From Cyclobacterium sp. 1_MG-2023 (lineage in GTDB: Bacteria > Bacteroidota > Bacteroidia > Cytophagales > Cyclobacteriaceae): DNA of 64,000 nucleotides. The notes beneath the pieces are model-generated. The model saw only the letters and a list, made by a program, of their open reading frames with translations, ran no database searches and was not told the DNA's origin. Both the position numbers and the translations under genes were made by a program. Of this stretch, positions 1-7,484 are shown piece by piece. Within the stretch, counting starts at the first letter, position 1, and each line of letters begins with the position of its first letter. The stretch covers positions 1 to 64,000 of the forward strand of contig NZ_JAUOPC010000016.1 in the NCBI RefSeq assembly GCF_030546805.1. The letters run 5' to 3'.

Positions 1-73
1 GAGTTTAGCTCAGTTGGTTCAGAGCATCTGCCTTACAAGCAGAGGGTCGGGGGTTCGAATCCCTCAACTCCCA
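1..73 (+). tRNA. tRNA-Val (UAC), 5' end cut by window edge
   Basis: The cloverleaf can be folded by eye. The anticodon stem TCTGC/GCAGA encloses the loop CTTACAA, giving anticodon TAC (valine). The T arm is GGGGG-TTCGAAT-CCCTC. The 3' acceptor strand AACTCCC at 66-72 needs GGGAGTT as partner, and the window starts at its third base, so two bases lie outside. Discriminator A is at 73 and no CCA is encoded. The 3' half is copied in the tandem array that follows. Confidence 0.95.
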
Positions 74-77
74 CATC

Positions 78-103
78 AAGCCTTTATCTTAAAGGCTTTT
101 TTT
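78..103 (+). terminator. Rho-independent terminator behind tRNA-Val (unit 1)
   Basis: AAGCCTTTA and TAAAGGCTT form a 9-bp stem with a TCT loop, followed by a T run. It sits five bases after the tRNA discriminator base and so probably ends the tRNA transcript before the GIY-YIG ORF. Confidence 0.85.
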
Positions 104-107
104 ATTT

Positions 108-365
108 ATGGATTGCCACTTTTATATATTGTTCTCCAAAACCAGAAACCGTTTCTACATCGGTGCTACTTGTGACGACCTTGACGAGAGGGTTCGAAGG
201 CATAACTCATTACATAAAAAAGGCTTTACCGGAAAGCTTAATGACTGGAAGGTGGTTTATTCTGAAGACTTTAAAACTAAGGAGGAAGCCTTTGCCAGAG
301 AGCGGGCAGTGAAAAAATGGAAAAGTCGAAAGAAAATAATAGCCCTAATTAACTCAGAAACTTAA
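108..365 (+). CDS. GIY-YIG domain small protein, copy 1
   Basis: An 85-residue protein of the UPF0213/YhbQ-like single-domain GIY-YIG group. The N-terminal motif is visible as YIL at residues 6-8 and YIG at 17-19, followed by an Arg-rich helix (ERVRRH) and the KEEAFARERAVKKWK helix that holds the family's conserved Glu. The family fold is that of GIY-YIG endonucleases, but the cellular role of these stand-alone proteins is mostly unknown. It lies directly behind the tRNA terminator with its ATG a few bases past the T run, so its expression may be low. It is nearly identical to the next copy. Confidence 0.8.
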   Translation: MDCHFYILFSKTRNRFYIGATCDDLDERVRRHNSLHKKGFTGKLNDWKVVYSEDFKTKEEAFARERAVKKWKSRKKIIALINSET

Positions 366-371
366 CGATAT

Positions 372-425
372 AGAGCATTCCGATTCACATCGGAAGGGTC
401 GGGGGTTCGAATCCCTCAACTCCCA
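372..425 (+). other. tRNA-Val 3'-half remnant in unit 1/2 junction
   Basis: From AGAGCAT onward the sequence follows tRNA-Val, but the anticodon arm is replaced by TTCCG-ATTCACAT-CGGAA. This has an 8-base loop containing CAC, and the arm can also fold as a perfect 7-bp hairpin TTCCGAT/ATCGGAA. The T arm and 3' acceptor strand are intact. The D arm and 5' acceptor strand are missing, so this cannot be a functional tRNA. Confidence 0.8.
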
Positions 426-429
426 CATC

Positions 430-455
430 AAGCCTTTATCTTAAAGGCTTTTTTT
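430..455 (+). terminator. Terminator, unit 2
   Basis: Second copy of the 9-bp stem AAGCCTTTA/TAAAGGCTT with a T run, 352 bp after the first. Confidence 0.8.
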
Positions 456-459
456 ATTT

Positions 460-717
460 ATGGATTGCCACTTTTATATATTGTTCTCCAAAACCAGAAA
501 CCGTTTCTACATCGGTGCTACTTGTGATAACCTTGACGAGAGGGTTCGAAGGCATAACTCATTACATAAAAAAGGCTTTACCGGAAAGCTTAATGACTGG
601 AAGGTGGTTTATTCTGAAGACTTTAAAACTAAGGAGGAAGCCTTTGCCAGAGAGCGGGCAGTGAAAAAATGGAAAAGTCGAAAGAAAATAATAGCCCTAA
701 TTAACTCAGAAACTTAA
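460..717 (+). CDS. GIY-YIG domain small protein, copy 2
   Basis: An 85-residue protein identical to copy 1 except for Asp to Asn at residue 24 (CDD to CDN). The same GIY-YIG motifs and basic C-terminal helix are present. Having two near-identical intact copies suggests a duplication too recent to have diverged or homogenisation between copies. The function is as uncertain as for copy 1. Confidence 0.8.
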   Translation: MDCHFYILFSKTRNRFYIGATCDNLDERVRRHNSLHKKGFTGKLNDWKVVYSEDFKTKEEAFARERAVKKWKSRKKIIALINSET

Positions 718-723
718 CGACAT

Positions 724-777
724 AGAGCATTCCGATTCACATCGGAAGGATCGGGGGTTCGAATCCCTCAACTCCCA
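724..777 (+). other. tRNA-Val 3'-half remnant in unit 2/3 junction
   Basis: Same altered anticodon-arm hairpin and intact T arm/acceptor strand as at 372-425, with a G to A change in the variable region (AGGATC instead of AGGGTC). Confidence 0.78.
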
Positions 778-781
778 CATC

Positions 782-807
782 AAGCCTTTATCTTAAAGGC
801 TTTTTTT
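782..807 (+). terminator. Terminator, unit 3
   Basis: Third copy of the AAGCCTTTA/TAAAGGCTT hairpin with a T run. Confidence 0.78.
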
Positions 808-811
808 ATTT

Positions 812-925
812 ATGGATTTCCACTTTTATATATTGTTCTCCAAAACCAGAAACCGTTTCTACATCGGTGCTACTTGTGACGACCTTGACGAGAGGGTTCG
901 AAGGCATAATTCCATAAGAGAATAG
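812..925 (+). pseudogene. Truncated GIY-YIG ORF, copy 3
   Basis: Starts like the other two copies (with Cys/Phe-level change MDFHF for MDCHF) and keeps the YIL...YIG core, but departs after residue 33. It ends at a TAG after 37 residues, so the helix with the conserved Glu is missing. It is the decayed end of the tandem array. Confidence 0.8.
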
Positions 926-953
926 ACTAATTTTGCCCAAAACCACATTAAAT

Positions 954-981
954 AAAAAGGCTACCAATTGGTAGCCTTTTT
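954..981. terminator. Bidirectional terminator between array and degP
   Basis: AAAAAGGCTACC and GGTAGCCTTTTT form a 12-bp perfect stem with an AATT loop, with A and T runs on both sides. It can terminate plus-strand transcripts from the array and the minus-strand degP transcript ending at 1010. Confidence 0.9.
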
Positions 982-1009
982 ATTCTTTATTACAATACTT
1001 TTTAGGAAG

Positions 1010-2491
1010 TTATAGGTCCAATTCGTAATAGGAACGTTGACCATTTGGATAAACTCCTAAAATAATTACTTCCTCACCTTCATAGCTCTTTAGTGCTTTA
1101 ATAACATCCTCGCCACTAAGTATTTTTGTTCTACCTATTTTGGTGATAATAAAACCTTCCTGCACACCTGCTTCTCTCCATACTTTGTTATCTATGGATG
1201 TAATGGTTGCTCCACCTTCCAACTCAAGTCTTTCTTGATAATCTACTTTCAGGTCCTCAAAAACCACTCCTTCAAATTCAGTGATTTTTGGAAGCACTTT
1301 AACCACTACTTTAGTGTCGCCTGAAGTGTTCTTAAGTGTAGCAGTCGTTTCCATTTCCTTGCCATCTCTAAGGAATTTAACCACAACCTTGTCTCCCGGA
1401 CGCTTTCTGGCTACTCTTTCCTGTAGAGAGGAAGTAGTATAGGTATCTGCGCCATCTACTCCTATGATAACATCCCCTCTTTTCAGACCGGCTTCTTCAC
1501 CACCACTGCCTTCTCTTACTTCAACAACAAACACCCCTCTGTCAGCCTTGACTTCTTCACCAAGAGTTTCTTCAAGGTCTGCATTGACATCTTGAATGGT
1601 CACTCCTAACAAACCTCTTTGCACGGCACCAAACTCTAACAGGTCATCCATTACCTTCTTGGCGATGCTACTTGGTACTGCAAAGGAATAACCACTAAAA
1701 CCACCAGTTCTGGAAGCTATAGCCGTGTTAATCCCAACAATTTCCCCATTTAGATTCACCAATGGGCCTCCGGAATTACCGGGGTTAACCGCAGCATCGG
1801 TTTGGATAAAGGATTCTACCTGTAGGTTATTTTCATCCCTTAATATTCCAATATTCCTAGATTTAGCACTTATTATCCCTGCTGTTACCGTTGAATTCAA
1901 TTCATAAGGATTTCCTACTGCCAGCACCCATTCACCAATCTGCGCTTGGTCTGAATCCCCAAATGGAATATAAGGAAGATTATTGGCCTCAATTTTTAAT
2001 AAGGCAAGGTCTGTGGTCGGATCTGCTCCTATTACCCTTGCAGTAAACCTTCGGTTATCTTCCAAAGTAATCTCCACCTTAGTGGCATTCTCTATTACAT
2101 GGTTATTGGTGACAATATAACCATCCTCCGAAATCACGGCTCCGGAACCCGAACTTCTTCCTTCTCTGGGAGTAGACTCACCTCTCGGAGATCTAAAACC
2201 AAATAATTCTTCCATTGGATCCACTCCCTGCTGACTTCTACTTACTGTAACTGTACTTCTTACATGCACCACAGCAGGCGTAACCTGAGCCGCAGATGCT
2301 ACGAAATTAATCCCTTCAGGAACCACAAAATTTTCATCATTAAGCCAATTTACTAAACTAGCATTTTGCTTTTCTGTAAAATTCGTAGATGTTTCTTGGT
2401 TGGGTTGCAATAGCCCAACCCCAAGCACAGCCACCAAGCCTCCAATTAAAGAAGCAAGCACGATCCCAAGGAAAAATTGTTTTCTATTCAT
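1010..2491 (-). CDS. degP: DegP/HtrA periplasmic serine protease (Do family)
   Basis: A 493-residue S1C protease/chaperone that removes misfolded envelope proteins. One N-terminal hydrophobic stretch (residues about 7-28) acts as signal or membrane anchor. The trypsin-like domain holds the triad His131 (NNHVIE), Asp161 (TTDLALL) and Ser240 (GNSGGPL). Two PDZ domains follow, the first around residues 290-390 (GVTIQDV, VGRGDVIIGVDG-like), the second at the C terminus and divergent. Length is normal for the family. It is monocistronic: the array terminator lies downstream and a 523-bp intergenic region upstream. The linker between anchor and protease is short of the long Q-linker seen in some homologues. 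Confidence 0.95.
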   Translation of the reverse strand: MNRKQFFLGIVLASLIGGLVAVLGVGLLQPNQETSTNFTEKQNASLVNWLNDENFVVPEGINFVASAAQVTPAVVHVRSTVTVSRSQQGVDPMEELFGFRSPRGESTPREGRSSGSGAVISEDGYIVTNNHVIENATKVEITLEDNRRFTARVIGADPTTDLALLKIEANNLPYIPFGDSDQAQIGEWVLAVGNPYELNSTVTAGIISAKSRNIGILRDENNLQVESFIQTDAAVNPGNSGGPLVNLNGEIVGINTAIASRTGGFSGYSFAVPSSIAKKVMDDLLEFGAVQRGLLGVTIQDVNADLEETLGEEVKADRGVFVVEVREGSGGEEAGLKRGDVIIGVDGADTYTTSSLQERVARKRPGDKVVVKFLRDGKEMETTATLKNTSGDTKVVVKVLPKITEFEGVVFEDLKVDYQERLELEGGATITSIDNKVWREAGVQEGFIITKIGRTKILSGEDVIKALKSYEGEEVIILGVYPNGQRSYYELDL

Positions 2492-2719
2492 TGTATACCT
2501 TTCTTTTAATTTACATCAATTAATACCTAGTATTTTATACTAAAATCACTTCTAAAACGATGCCACTTGTTCTTTAGGTTTCGTATTTAACAGCATTTAA
2601 CATAAAAACGGAAATTTCTTTCAACTTATTCTCTATTGAATAACGGAAACCAAATAATCCACACATTCATTCAAATCAAAGCAGTTAACCTCTTGTATAT
2701 TATTAACAGGATGTCAGGT

Positions 2720-2759
2720 CAAAAGGTTGAACCTTTATACAACCTTTTGGCTTTTTTTT
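2720..2759 (+). terminator. Strong rho-independent terminator with no upstream gene
   Basis: CAAAAGGTTG pairs perfectly with CAACCTTTTG (2720-2749), followed by GC and eight T residues. The nearest gene to the left, degP, runs the other way, so this terminator would end an unannotated plus-strand transcript. Confidence 0.8.
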
Positions 2760-2937
2760 CGAAAGAATGCAGCCAAACTTATCACATTGGCAAAAAAACC
2801 ACAAGAATATGATAAAAAACATTCCTCGGAATATTAAATGACACCAAAGATGCTTATCAATAACTCACCTAATCCTTTGAATAAAATAATTCAATCCAAA
2901 ACCATTCCAAATTTTAATTTCAAAAGGACTTAAAAGC

Positions 2938-2968
2938 ACAAAATGACAGTTTGAAACTGTCATTTTGT
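2938..2968. terminator. Perfect inverted repeat, possible terminator of the PUL
   Basis: ACAAAATGACAGTTT pairs with AAACTGTCATTTTGT around a single G at 2953. It lies 46 bp past the stop codon of the minus-strand symporter gene, the last gene of the long PUL. On the minus strand it is followed by only a short T run (GCTTTTAAG). Confidence 0.6.
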
Positions 2969-3014
2969 CAATATTTTAAAGCCAAGTTGGATTTACTGAA
3001 GCGCATCAGCTAAT

Positions 3015-5573
3015 CTAACTCTTAATTATTGATTTGTAAGTAAGTCCTTTCGGCTGACTTTTGCTATTGGGAAAAATCAAACTGAAAATAAAACCTATTG
3101 CAACACAACTCACCACTCCAATGGCTCCATAAAGGTAGCCATTCACCTCCGTAAATCTACTGACCAGAAAAGTTATACCGGCCCCTGATAAGGTGCCAAT
3201 GACCACACCTGTAGCATTGGCTCTTTGACTGAAAATAGCCAATATAAAAACCCCTGCAAGGCAGCCACCAATCATCCCTAATAGTTTCTGGAAAAAGTCA
3301 AAAATAAACCCTACTTCAGTAGCTGCTATCCAAATGGCTGTCAGTGTACCAAAAACACCCATTATTATGGTAATGATTTTAGCCAATTTCAGATAGTCTT
3401 TGTCTTTTAACCCTGGCTTCAGGTATTTATGGATATCTGTAATATAAGCTGTAGCAATACTATTCATACTACTATCCAATGAAGACATACTTGCGGCAAA
3501 AATCCCAGCAATTACCAACCCGGCAATACCAAGAGGAAGTTCTGCTACAATATAATAGGGCAAAAGTTCCTCAGGATTAGCACTTCCAATTTTTTCCGGA
3601 TTGGTAAGGTAATAGACGAAAAGCACCGTCCCTAAACCAAAAAACAAAAATATTCCCGGAATGGTAATAAGGCCATTGGTCCATAGACTTTTTGCAGCCT
3701 CCTTTTCATTTTTTACCGTTAAGTATCGCTGAATGACTACCTGATCAGAAGAATAAGGAATTAAATTCAAGAAGAAGAAACCTATGATGGCCACCCAAAA
3801 CACAAGTTGGGTATAATCCCAGGACCAGTCAATTAACTTAAATTTCTCGAATCTCATACCCACCTCAACTACTGTAGAAAATCCCCCATCAATATTGGCA
3901 ATTGCAATAAAAATGGAAAGCAAGGCTCCTCCCAACAATACAACTACCTGAATCACATCTGTCCAAATAACTGCTTCCATCCCTCCTAACACAGTATAAA
4001 TGGTACTGAAAACACCCATTATGGCAATGCAAAGAAAGATGTCCATATTGGTAACTGAGGAGATTGCTATGGCAGGTAAATATAGCACTACTCCCATGCG
4101 TGCCAATTGCAGCAAAATAAATGTCAAACTCCCCAATAACCTAACCCTTACATCAAACCTTAATTCCAAATATTGATAAGCCGTAGTAATATTCAACCTT
4201 CTAAAAAAAGGCAGGTAATATTTAACTATCAAAGGGACAATTGCCAATATCATAAAAGATCCCACAGCTAAGCGCCAGTTGGTGGCGTAGACAATGACTG
4301 GAATAGCCATAAACGTAATGGCACTAAGTTGGGTACCATATATGCTCAGCCCTGCGGCCCACCAGGGAATTCGCTTACCGGCTAAAAAGTACTCTGTAGT
4401 CGTATTCTCCCTCCTAGAAAAATAAAAGCCTATCCCCAACATGCAGGCCAAATAGGCCCCTAAGGTTATCCAATTGGCCATACCAAATGGGTTTTGTGTG
4501 GCTAAGCCCATTACTTTTGGGGACCTAACCCCCGGCCCTTTTTCCCCATTAGGAACTACCCAATATCCTTCCCAAAAAACAGAAGGTGCAGTAACTCTAG
4601 AAATACCTTCAGGCATTTCTCCCATTTCCACCCATTCCTTCGCATTGCTATTGTAGGCCAACATCTTATCCAAAAAACCAGGATGACTGGCAGGATCCGT
4701 ATGTAGTAAAGTTTCCCCATCCAAACCTCCTGCAATTAAAATATGATCTCCTCCTAGGCTAAATGCCGGTGAAGGCGCTGCTGCCACTCCTCTAGGCAAA
4801 TCCTCTAATTTCTCCCAAATACCTTGACCCGGTTGCTCTCCCGGATTATACCTATAAGCATCCTTTAATAAAGTTCTTCCCAGACTTCCATCTGTATTAT
4901 TAAAGAGAGAAAACCCACTAAAAATATAAAATGATCCTTTGTGAGAAGCTCCTACTGCTTGGATTCTAGGCATTCCGGGGAATTCAGGGCCTTCCTCCCA
5001 TTTCATCTCCCCCTTTTTTTGCTTTAAATCAAGCATATAAAACTTTCTCTCTGCCAAACCTGTAGTTGTTTTCTGTCCTCCTAAAACATAAAAAACACCA
5101 TTTACAATCGTTCCAGTCATGCTTGCCAACGGAATTGGGAGTTGTGGGTAATCATTGTCGACAACGACTTCTCCATCCCGATAAACCAAACTAATCACCA
5201 AATTGGTATGCGCCTGAGCATCATTACCACCAATGACCCAAACTTTATCCTTATATGTTCCTGAAACAGAATAAGCCAGAGGTTGGGGGAGTTTTTGCGT
5301 AGACAGTTCCCAGCCAGTCTTGGTGTTCTCCATGAAATAGATTTCATCATACCAAACTTTTTCTCCGCCTTCCCAAGGTCTTTTTCCCGGAAAATTGGCA
5401 CCGCCACCTACCAATAACACGCCATTGCTTGTTCCGGCAAACATCCCTGCAAATCCTTCTTTATCAGGAATAGCGGGTAATTCCTCCCAAACTACTTCCT
5501 TACCAACTGCTTGAAAAACTATGAATATTAAGAATAGGCTGATTAAAAAGTGTTTTTCTAAGGTTGAATACAT
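3015..5573 (-). CDS. Kelch mutarotase fused to sodium/solute symporter (NanM-NanT-like fusion)
   Basis: An 852-residue two-part protein. Residues 1-24 look like a signal peptide. Residues about 25-360 are kelch repeats of the cyclically permuted mutarotase (NanM-like) type, with recurring GG and W motifs. From about residue 372 a sodium:solute symporter (SSS) domain follows with roughly 13 hydrophobic segments, including the family signature around FLAGKRIPWWAAGLSIYGTQ. NanM proteins convert anomers of sialic acid, and SSS proteins include sialic acid carriers. The fusion would put an anomer-converting domain outside the inner membrane, attached to its transporter. It is the last gene of the PUL, 30 bp after the Gfo/Idh gene. 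The substrate is inferred and need not be sialic acid. Confidence 0.88.
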   Translation of the reverse strand: MYSTLEKHFLISLFLIFIVFQAVGKEVVWEELPAIPDKEGFAGMFAGTSNGVLLVGGGANFPGKRPWEGGEKVWYDEIYFMENTKTGWELSTQKLPQPLAYSVSGTYKDKVWVIGGNDAQAHTNLVISLVYRDGEVVVDNDYPQLPIPLASMTGTIVNGVFYVLGGQKTTTGLAERKFYMLDLKQKKGEMKWEEGPEFPGMPRIQAVGASHKGSFYIFSGFSLFNNTDGSLGRTLLKDAYRYNPGEQPGQGIWEKLEDLPRGVAAAPSPAFSLGGDHILIAGGLDGETLLHTDPASHPGFLDKMLAYNSNAKEWVEMGEMPEGISRVTAPSVFWEGYWVVPNGEKGPGVRSPKVMGLATQNPFGMANWITLGAYLACMLGIGFYFSRRENTTTEYFLAGKRIPWWAAGLSIYGTQLSAITFMAIPVIVYATNWRLAVGSFMILAIVPLIVKYYLPFFRRLNITTAYQYLELRFDVRVRLLGSLTFILLQLARMGVVLYLPAIAISSVTNMDIFLCIAIMGVFSTIYTVLGGMEAVIWTDVIQVVVLLGGALLSIFIAIANIDGGFSTVVEVGMRFEKFKLIDWSWDYTQLVFWVAIIGFFFLNLIPYSSDQVVIQRYLTVKNEKEAAKSLWTNGLITIPGIFLFFGLGTVLFVYYLTNPEKIGSANPEELLPYYIVAELPLGIAGLVIAGIFAASMSSLDSSMNSIATAYITDIHKYLKPGLKDKDYLKLAKIITIIMGVFGTLTAIWIAATEVGFIFDFFQKLLGMIGGCLAGVFILAIFSQRANATGVVIGTLSGAGITFLVSRFTEVNGYLYGAIGVVSCVAIGFIFSLIFPNSKSQPKGLTYKSIIKS

Positions 5574-5603
5574 TTTTATCTCTAATTATCGTAATTTTTT
5601 TAT

Positions 5604-6611
5604 TTAATTAAGCCTGATAGACTTTCCTGTAGAAGCGGATTCAAAAGCGGCAAATACCACTTTCATTACCTTTAAGGTGTGATTTCCTGAAGCCCTAGGC
5701 TCTCGATTTTCAAGTATAGCACTGGAAAATTCCTTCCATTGATTTACCAAAGCTTCGCTCATCCAATTTTTGGAAAAAGAGCCTGGTAGAAGGCTATACT
5801 TTTGATCTTTCCCCAAAAATGCACCTTGGGTATTGTCTATTTTTAAACTGCCCATACTTCCATTAAGATCCAAGCAAATATCATTCACCCCCTGCTTAAA
5901 ACCTGTGTAATGCAGTGAGGCCTTTTGTCCATTTTTAAAATCCAGCAAAATCACTCCTCCATCATCCACTTCATCTTCATGAAAAGTATTGGTCATATGG
6001 GCAGAAACGCAACTTACTTCAGAAGGCACCAAAGCACATAAAGCATCCAATTGGTGAATAGCCACCGTAAGTAAATACCCTCCACCGGATATTTTCTTTA
6101 AATGCCAATCCTTCCTGTCCCCATGTTTCCAAAATGAAATTGAAGTAGCCTTGACCATAAATATTTCACCGATTTCTCCTGAGGCAATACATTGCTTTGC
6201 CGCTACAAAACCGGGGGAAAACTGAGCAACCTGACCAATCATTAATTTTACTCCTGATTGATTACAGGCATCATTAATGGCTTTACAATCCGCATAGGTG
6301 GAAGCCATTGGCTTTTCCAGCAGTATATGCTTTCCAGCTAAAGCAGCCTCAATGGCAATTTTGGTATGCAAATGATGAGGCGTGGCAATAAGCACCGCAT
6401 CAATCTTCGGGTTATTTATTAATTCAAGGTAATTTGTCTCCCCCAAAAGCTTATACTTATCAGCAAGCTTGGCCAGTAAGGCCGGATCCCTTCTGCAAAT
6501 TGCACTGATTTCAAGTTCCGGAATTTGCTGAATAGCTTCAATATGCCTAGAACTAAAATTTCCTGCCCCAATAATTCCTATACTTATCATTCTTTGCTTG
6601 GTTCCCCTCAT
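5604..6611 (-). CDS. Gfo/Idh/MocA family oxidoreductase
   Basis: A 335-residue NAD(P)-dependent sugar dehydrogenase-type protein. The Rossmann motif IGIIGAGNFSSRH is near the N terminus and the family EKP motif is in ILLEKPMAST, so the fold and the nucleotide-binding and catalytic regions are intact. A second ATG at 6590 (MISIGIIGAG) is closer to where the family usually starts, and either is possible. It lies 10 bp after the SMP-30 gene and is likely cotranscribed. In context it would oxidise a sugar at C1 (or another hydroxyl) to feed the neighbouring lactonase. This pairing is inferred. Confidence 0.9.
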   Translation of the reverse strand: MRGTKQRMISIGIIGAGNFSSRHIEAIQQIPELEISAICRRDPALLAKLADKYKLLGETNYLELINNPKIDAVLIATPHHLHTKIAIEAALAGKHILLEKPMASTYADCKAINDACNQSGVKLMIGQVAQFSPGFVAAKQCIASGEIGEIFMVKATSISFWKHGDRKDWHLKKISGGGYLLTVAIHQLDALCALVPSEVSCVSAHMTNTFHEDEVDDGGVILLDFKNGQKASLHYTGFKQGVNDICLDLNGSMGSLKIDNTQGAFLGKDQKYSLLPGSFSKNWMSEALVNQWKEFSSAILENREPRASGNHTLKVMKVVFAAFESASTGKSIRLN

Positions 6612-6620
6612 TTAGGTTTA

Positions 6621-7484
6621 TCACATTCCTTTTACACCAACATGGATTCGACTCAATCTACCCGGCCCCGGCTCACCCAAACCTCCGGTTATCCAAAGAT
6701 ATCCCTCTGCAAAGCAAAGGTTGCTGGTAAGCGGGATTCCTGAATCATAGCTCGCAAGTAATTCACCTGATTCAGAAAGAACCTGAATAGCCTGCATTCC
6801 ATAATGAGCTACCCAAAGCCTTCCTTCTATATCCATTGCCAATCCATCCGGAAGATTTCCTGTCTCCCTATTCTTATCATTAAAAGGGAGAGTGGCCAGT
6901 ATGGTCATGTAGTCAGGGCTGGATTCCGGAAGCTTAAGATTAATTTTAAGCACTCTATTTTTATAACTCTCAGCAATATATAAGAGCGATTTTTCCTTAT
7001 GGTAAACAATGCCATTTGGGAAATCTATGCCGGAAGCAACAGCGAATGCCTCTCCATCCCAACCCACAAAATAAACACCTCCATTATGCCTTATGGAATC
7101 GGTAAAGAAAAAGCCTTTATCGGTATGAATAGCAATATCATTGGGACAATTGATCTTTATTCCATTTATAAAGGCAGGCGAAACATCTCCCAATTTTTTA
7201 CCCATGGGATCATAATGTACAACTCTGGAAGTTAAACTGTCACAAAGTAAGTGGTCTCCATTGGCCATAATGGCTTGTCCGTTTGGCCGCTTACCTTTGC
7301 CCCACAAAATGGGTTCTCCACCTTCATACCTGTAAATCCCTTCACCGGCAAGGTTTGTATAATAAAGGGAACCATCATTGCCAAGAACAGGACCCTCCGT
7401 ATAATAATCCAGTTCCAGCATGATTTGAGGTTGAATGGTCTTGGCCTCGGGAAGCTCTTGGAATGCATGATTTTCTCTTGTCAT
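6621..7484 (-). CDS. SMP-30/gluconolactonase family lactonase
   Basis: A 287-residue six-bladed propeller protein of the SMP-30/regucalcin/gluconolactonase group. The usual divalent metal ligands can be placed at the Glu of YTEGPV, the Asn of CPNDIAI and the Asp of LPDGLAMD. There is no signal peptide, so it acts in the cytoplasm. It overlaps the MlrC gene by 4 bp (ATGA type), suggesting translational coupling, and is followed by the dehydrogenase. It probably opens the sugar lactone made by that enzyme. The sugar is unknown. Confidence 0.9.
   Translation of the reverse strand: MTRENHAFQELPEAKTIQPQIMLELDYYTEGPVLGNDGSLYYTNLAGEGIYRYEGGEPILWGKGKRPNGQAIMANGDHLLCDSLTSRVVHYDPMGKKLGDVSPAFINGIKINCPNDIAIHTDKGFFFTDSIRHNGGVYFVGWDGEAFAVASGIDFPNGIVYHKEKSLLYIAESYKNRVLKINLKLPESSPDYMTILATLPFNDKNRETGNLPDGLAMDIEGRLWVAHYGMQAIQVLSESGELLASYDSGIPLTSNLCFAEGYLWITGGLGEPGPGRLSRIHVGVKGM

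Larger units (their letters stand above)
44..909 (+). repeat. 352-bp tandem array, about 2.5 copies
   Basis: Copies start at 44, 396 and 748, exactly 352 bp apart. Each holds the tRNA-Val T arm and 3' acceptor strand, a terminator hairpin and a small GIY-YIG ORF; units 1 and 2 end with an anticodon-arm-like hairpin. Units 1 and 2 are nearly identical, with a few substitutions such as GACGAC versus GATAAC in the ORF. Unit 3 diverges after about 909, inside the ORF. Such near identity points to recent duplication or gene conversion. Assembly collapse or expansion here is possible. Confidence 0.93.
2492..3014. other. Intergenic region with orphan hairpins
   Basis: No convincing protein gene. 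It holds the degP upstream region, a strong plus-strand terminator at 2720-2759 with no plus-strand gene before it, and a long inverted repeat at 2938-2968 downstream of the symporter gene. A small RNA between about 2580 and 2755 is possible. Confidence 0.6.

Noticed and set aside
1-925. CRISPR array
   Set aside because: The repeat is a 352-bp tandem with a coding region, not short repeats with unique spacers.
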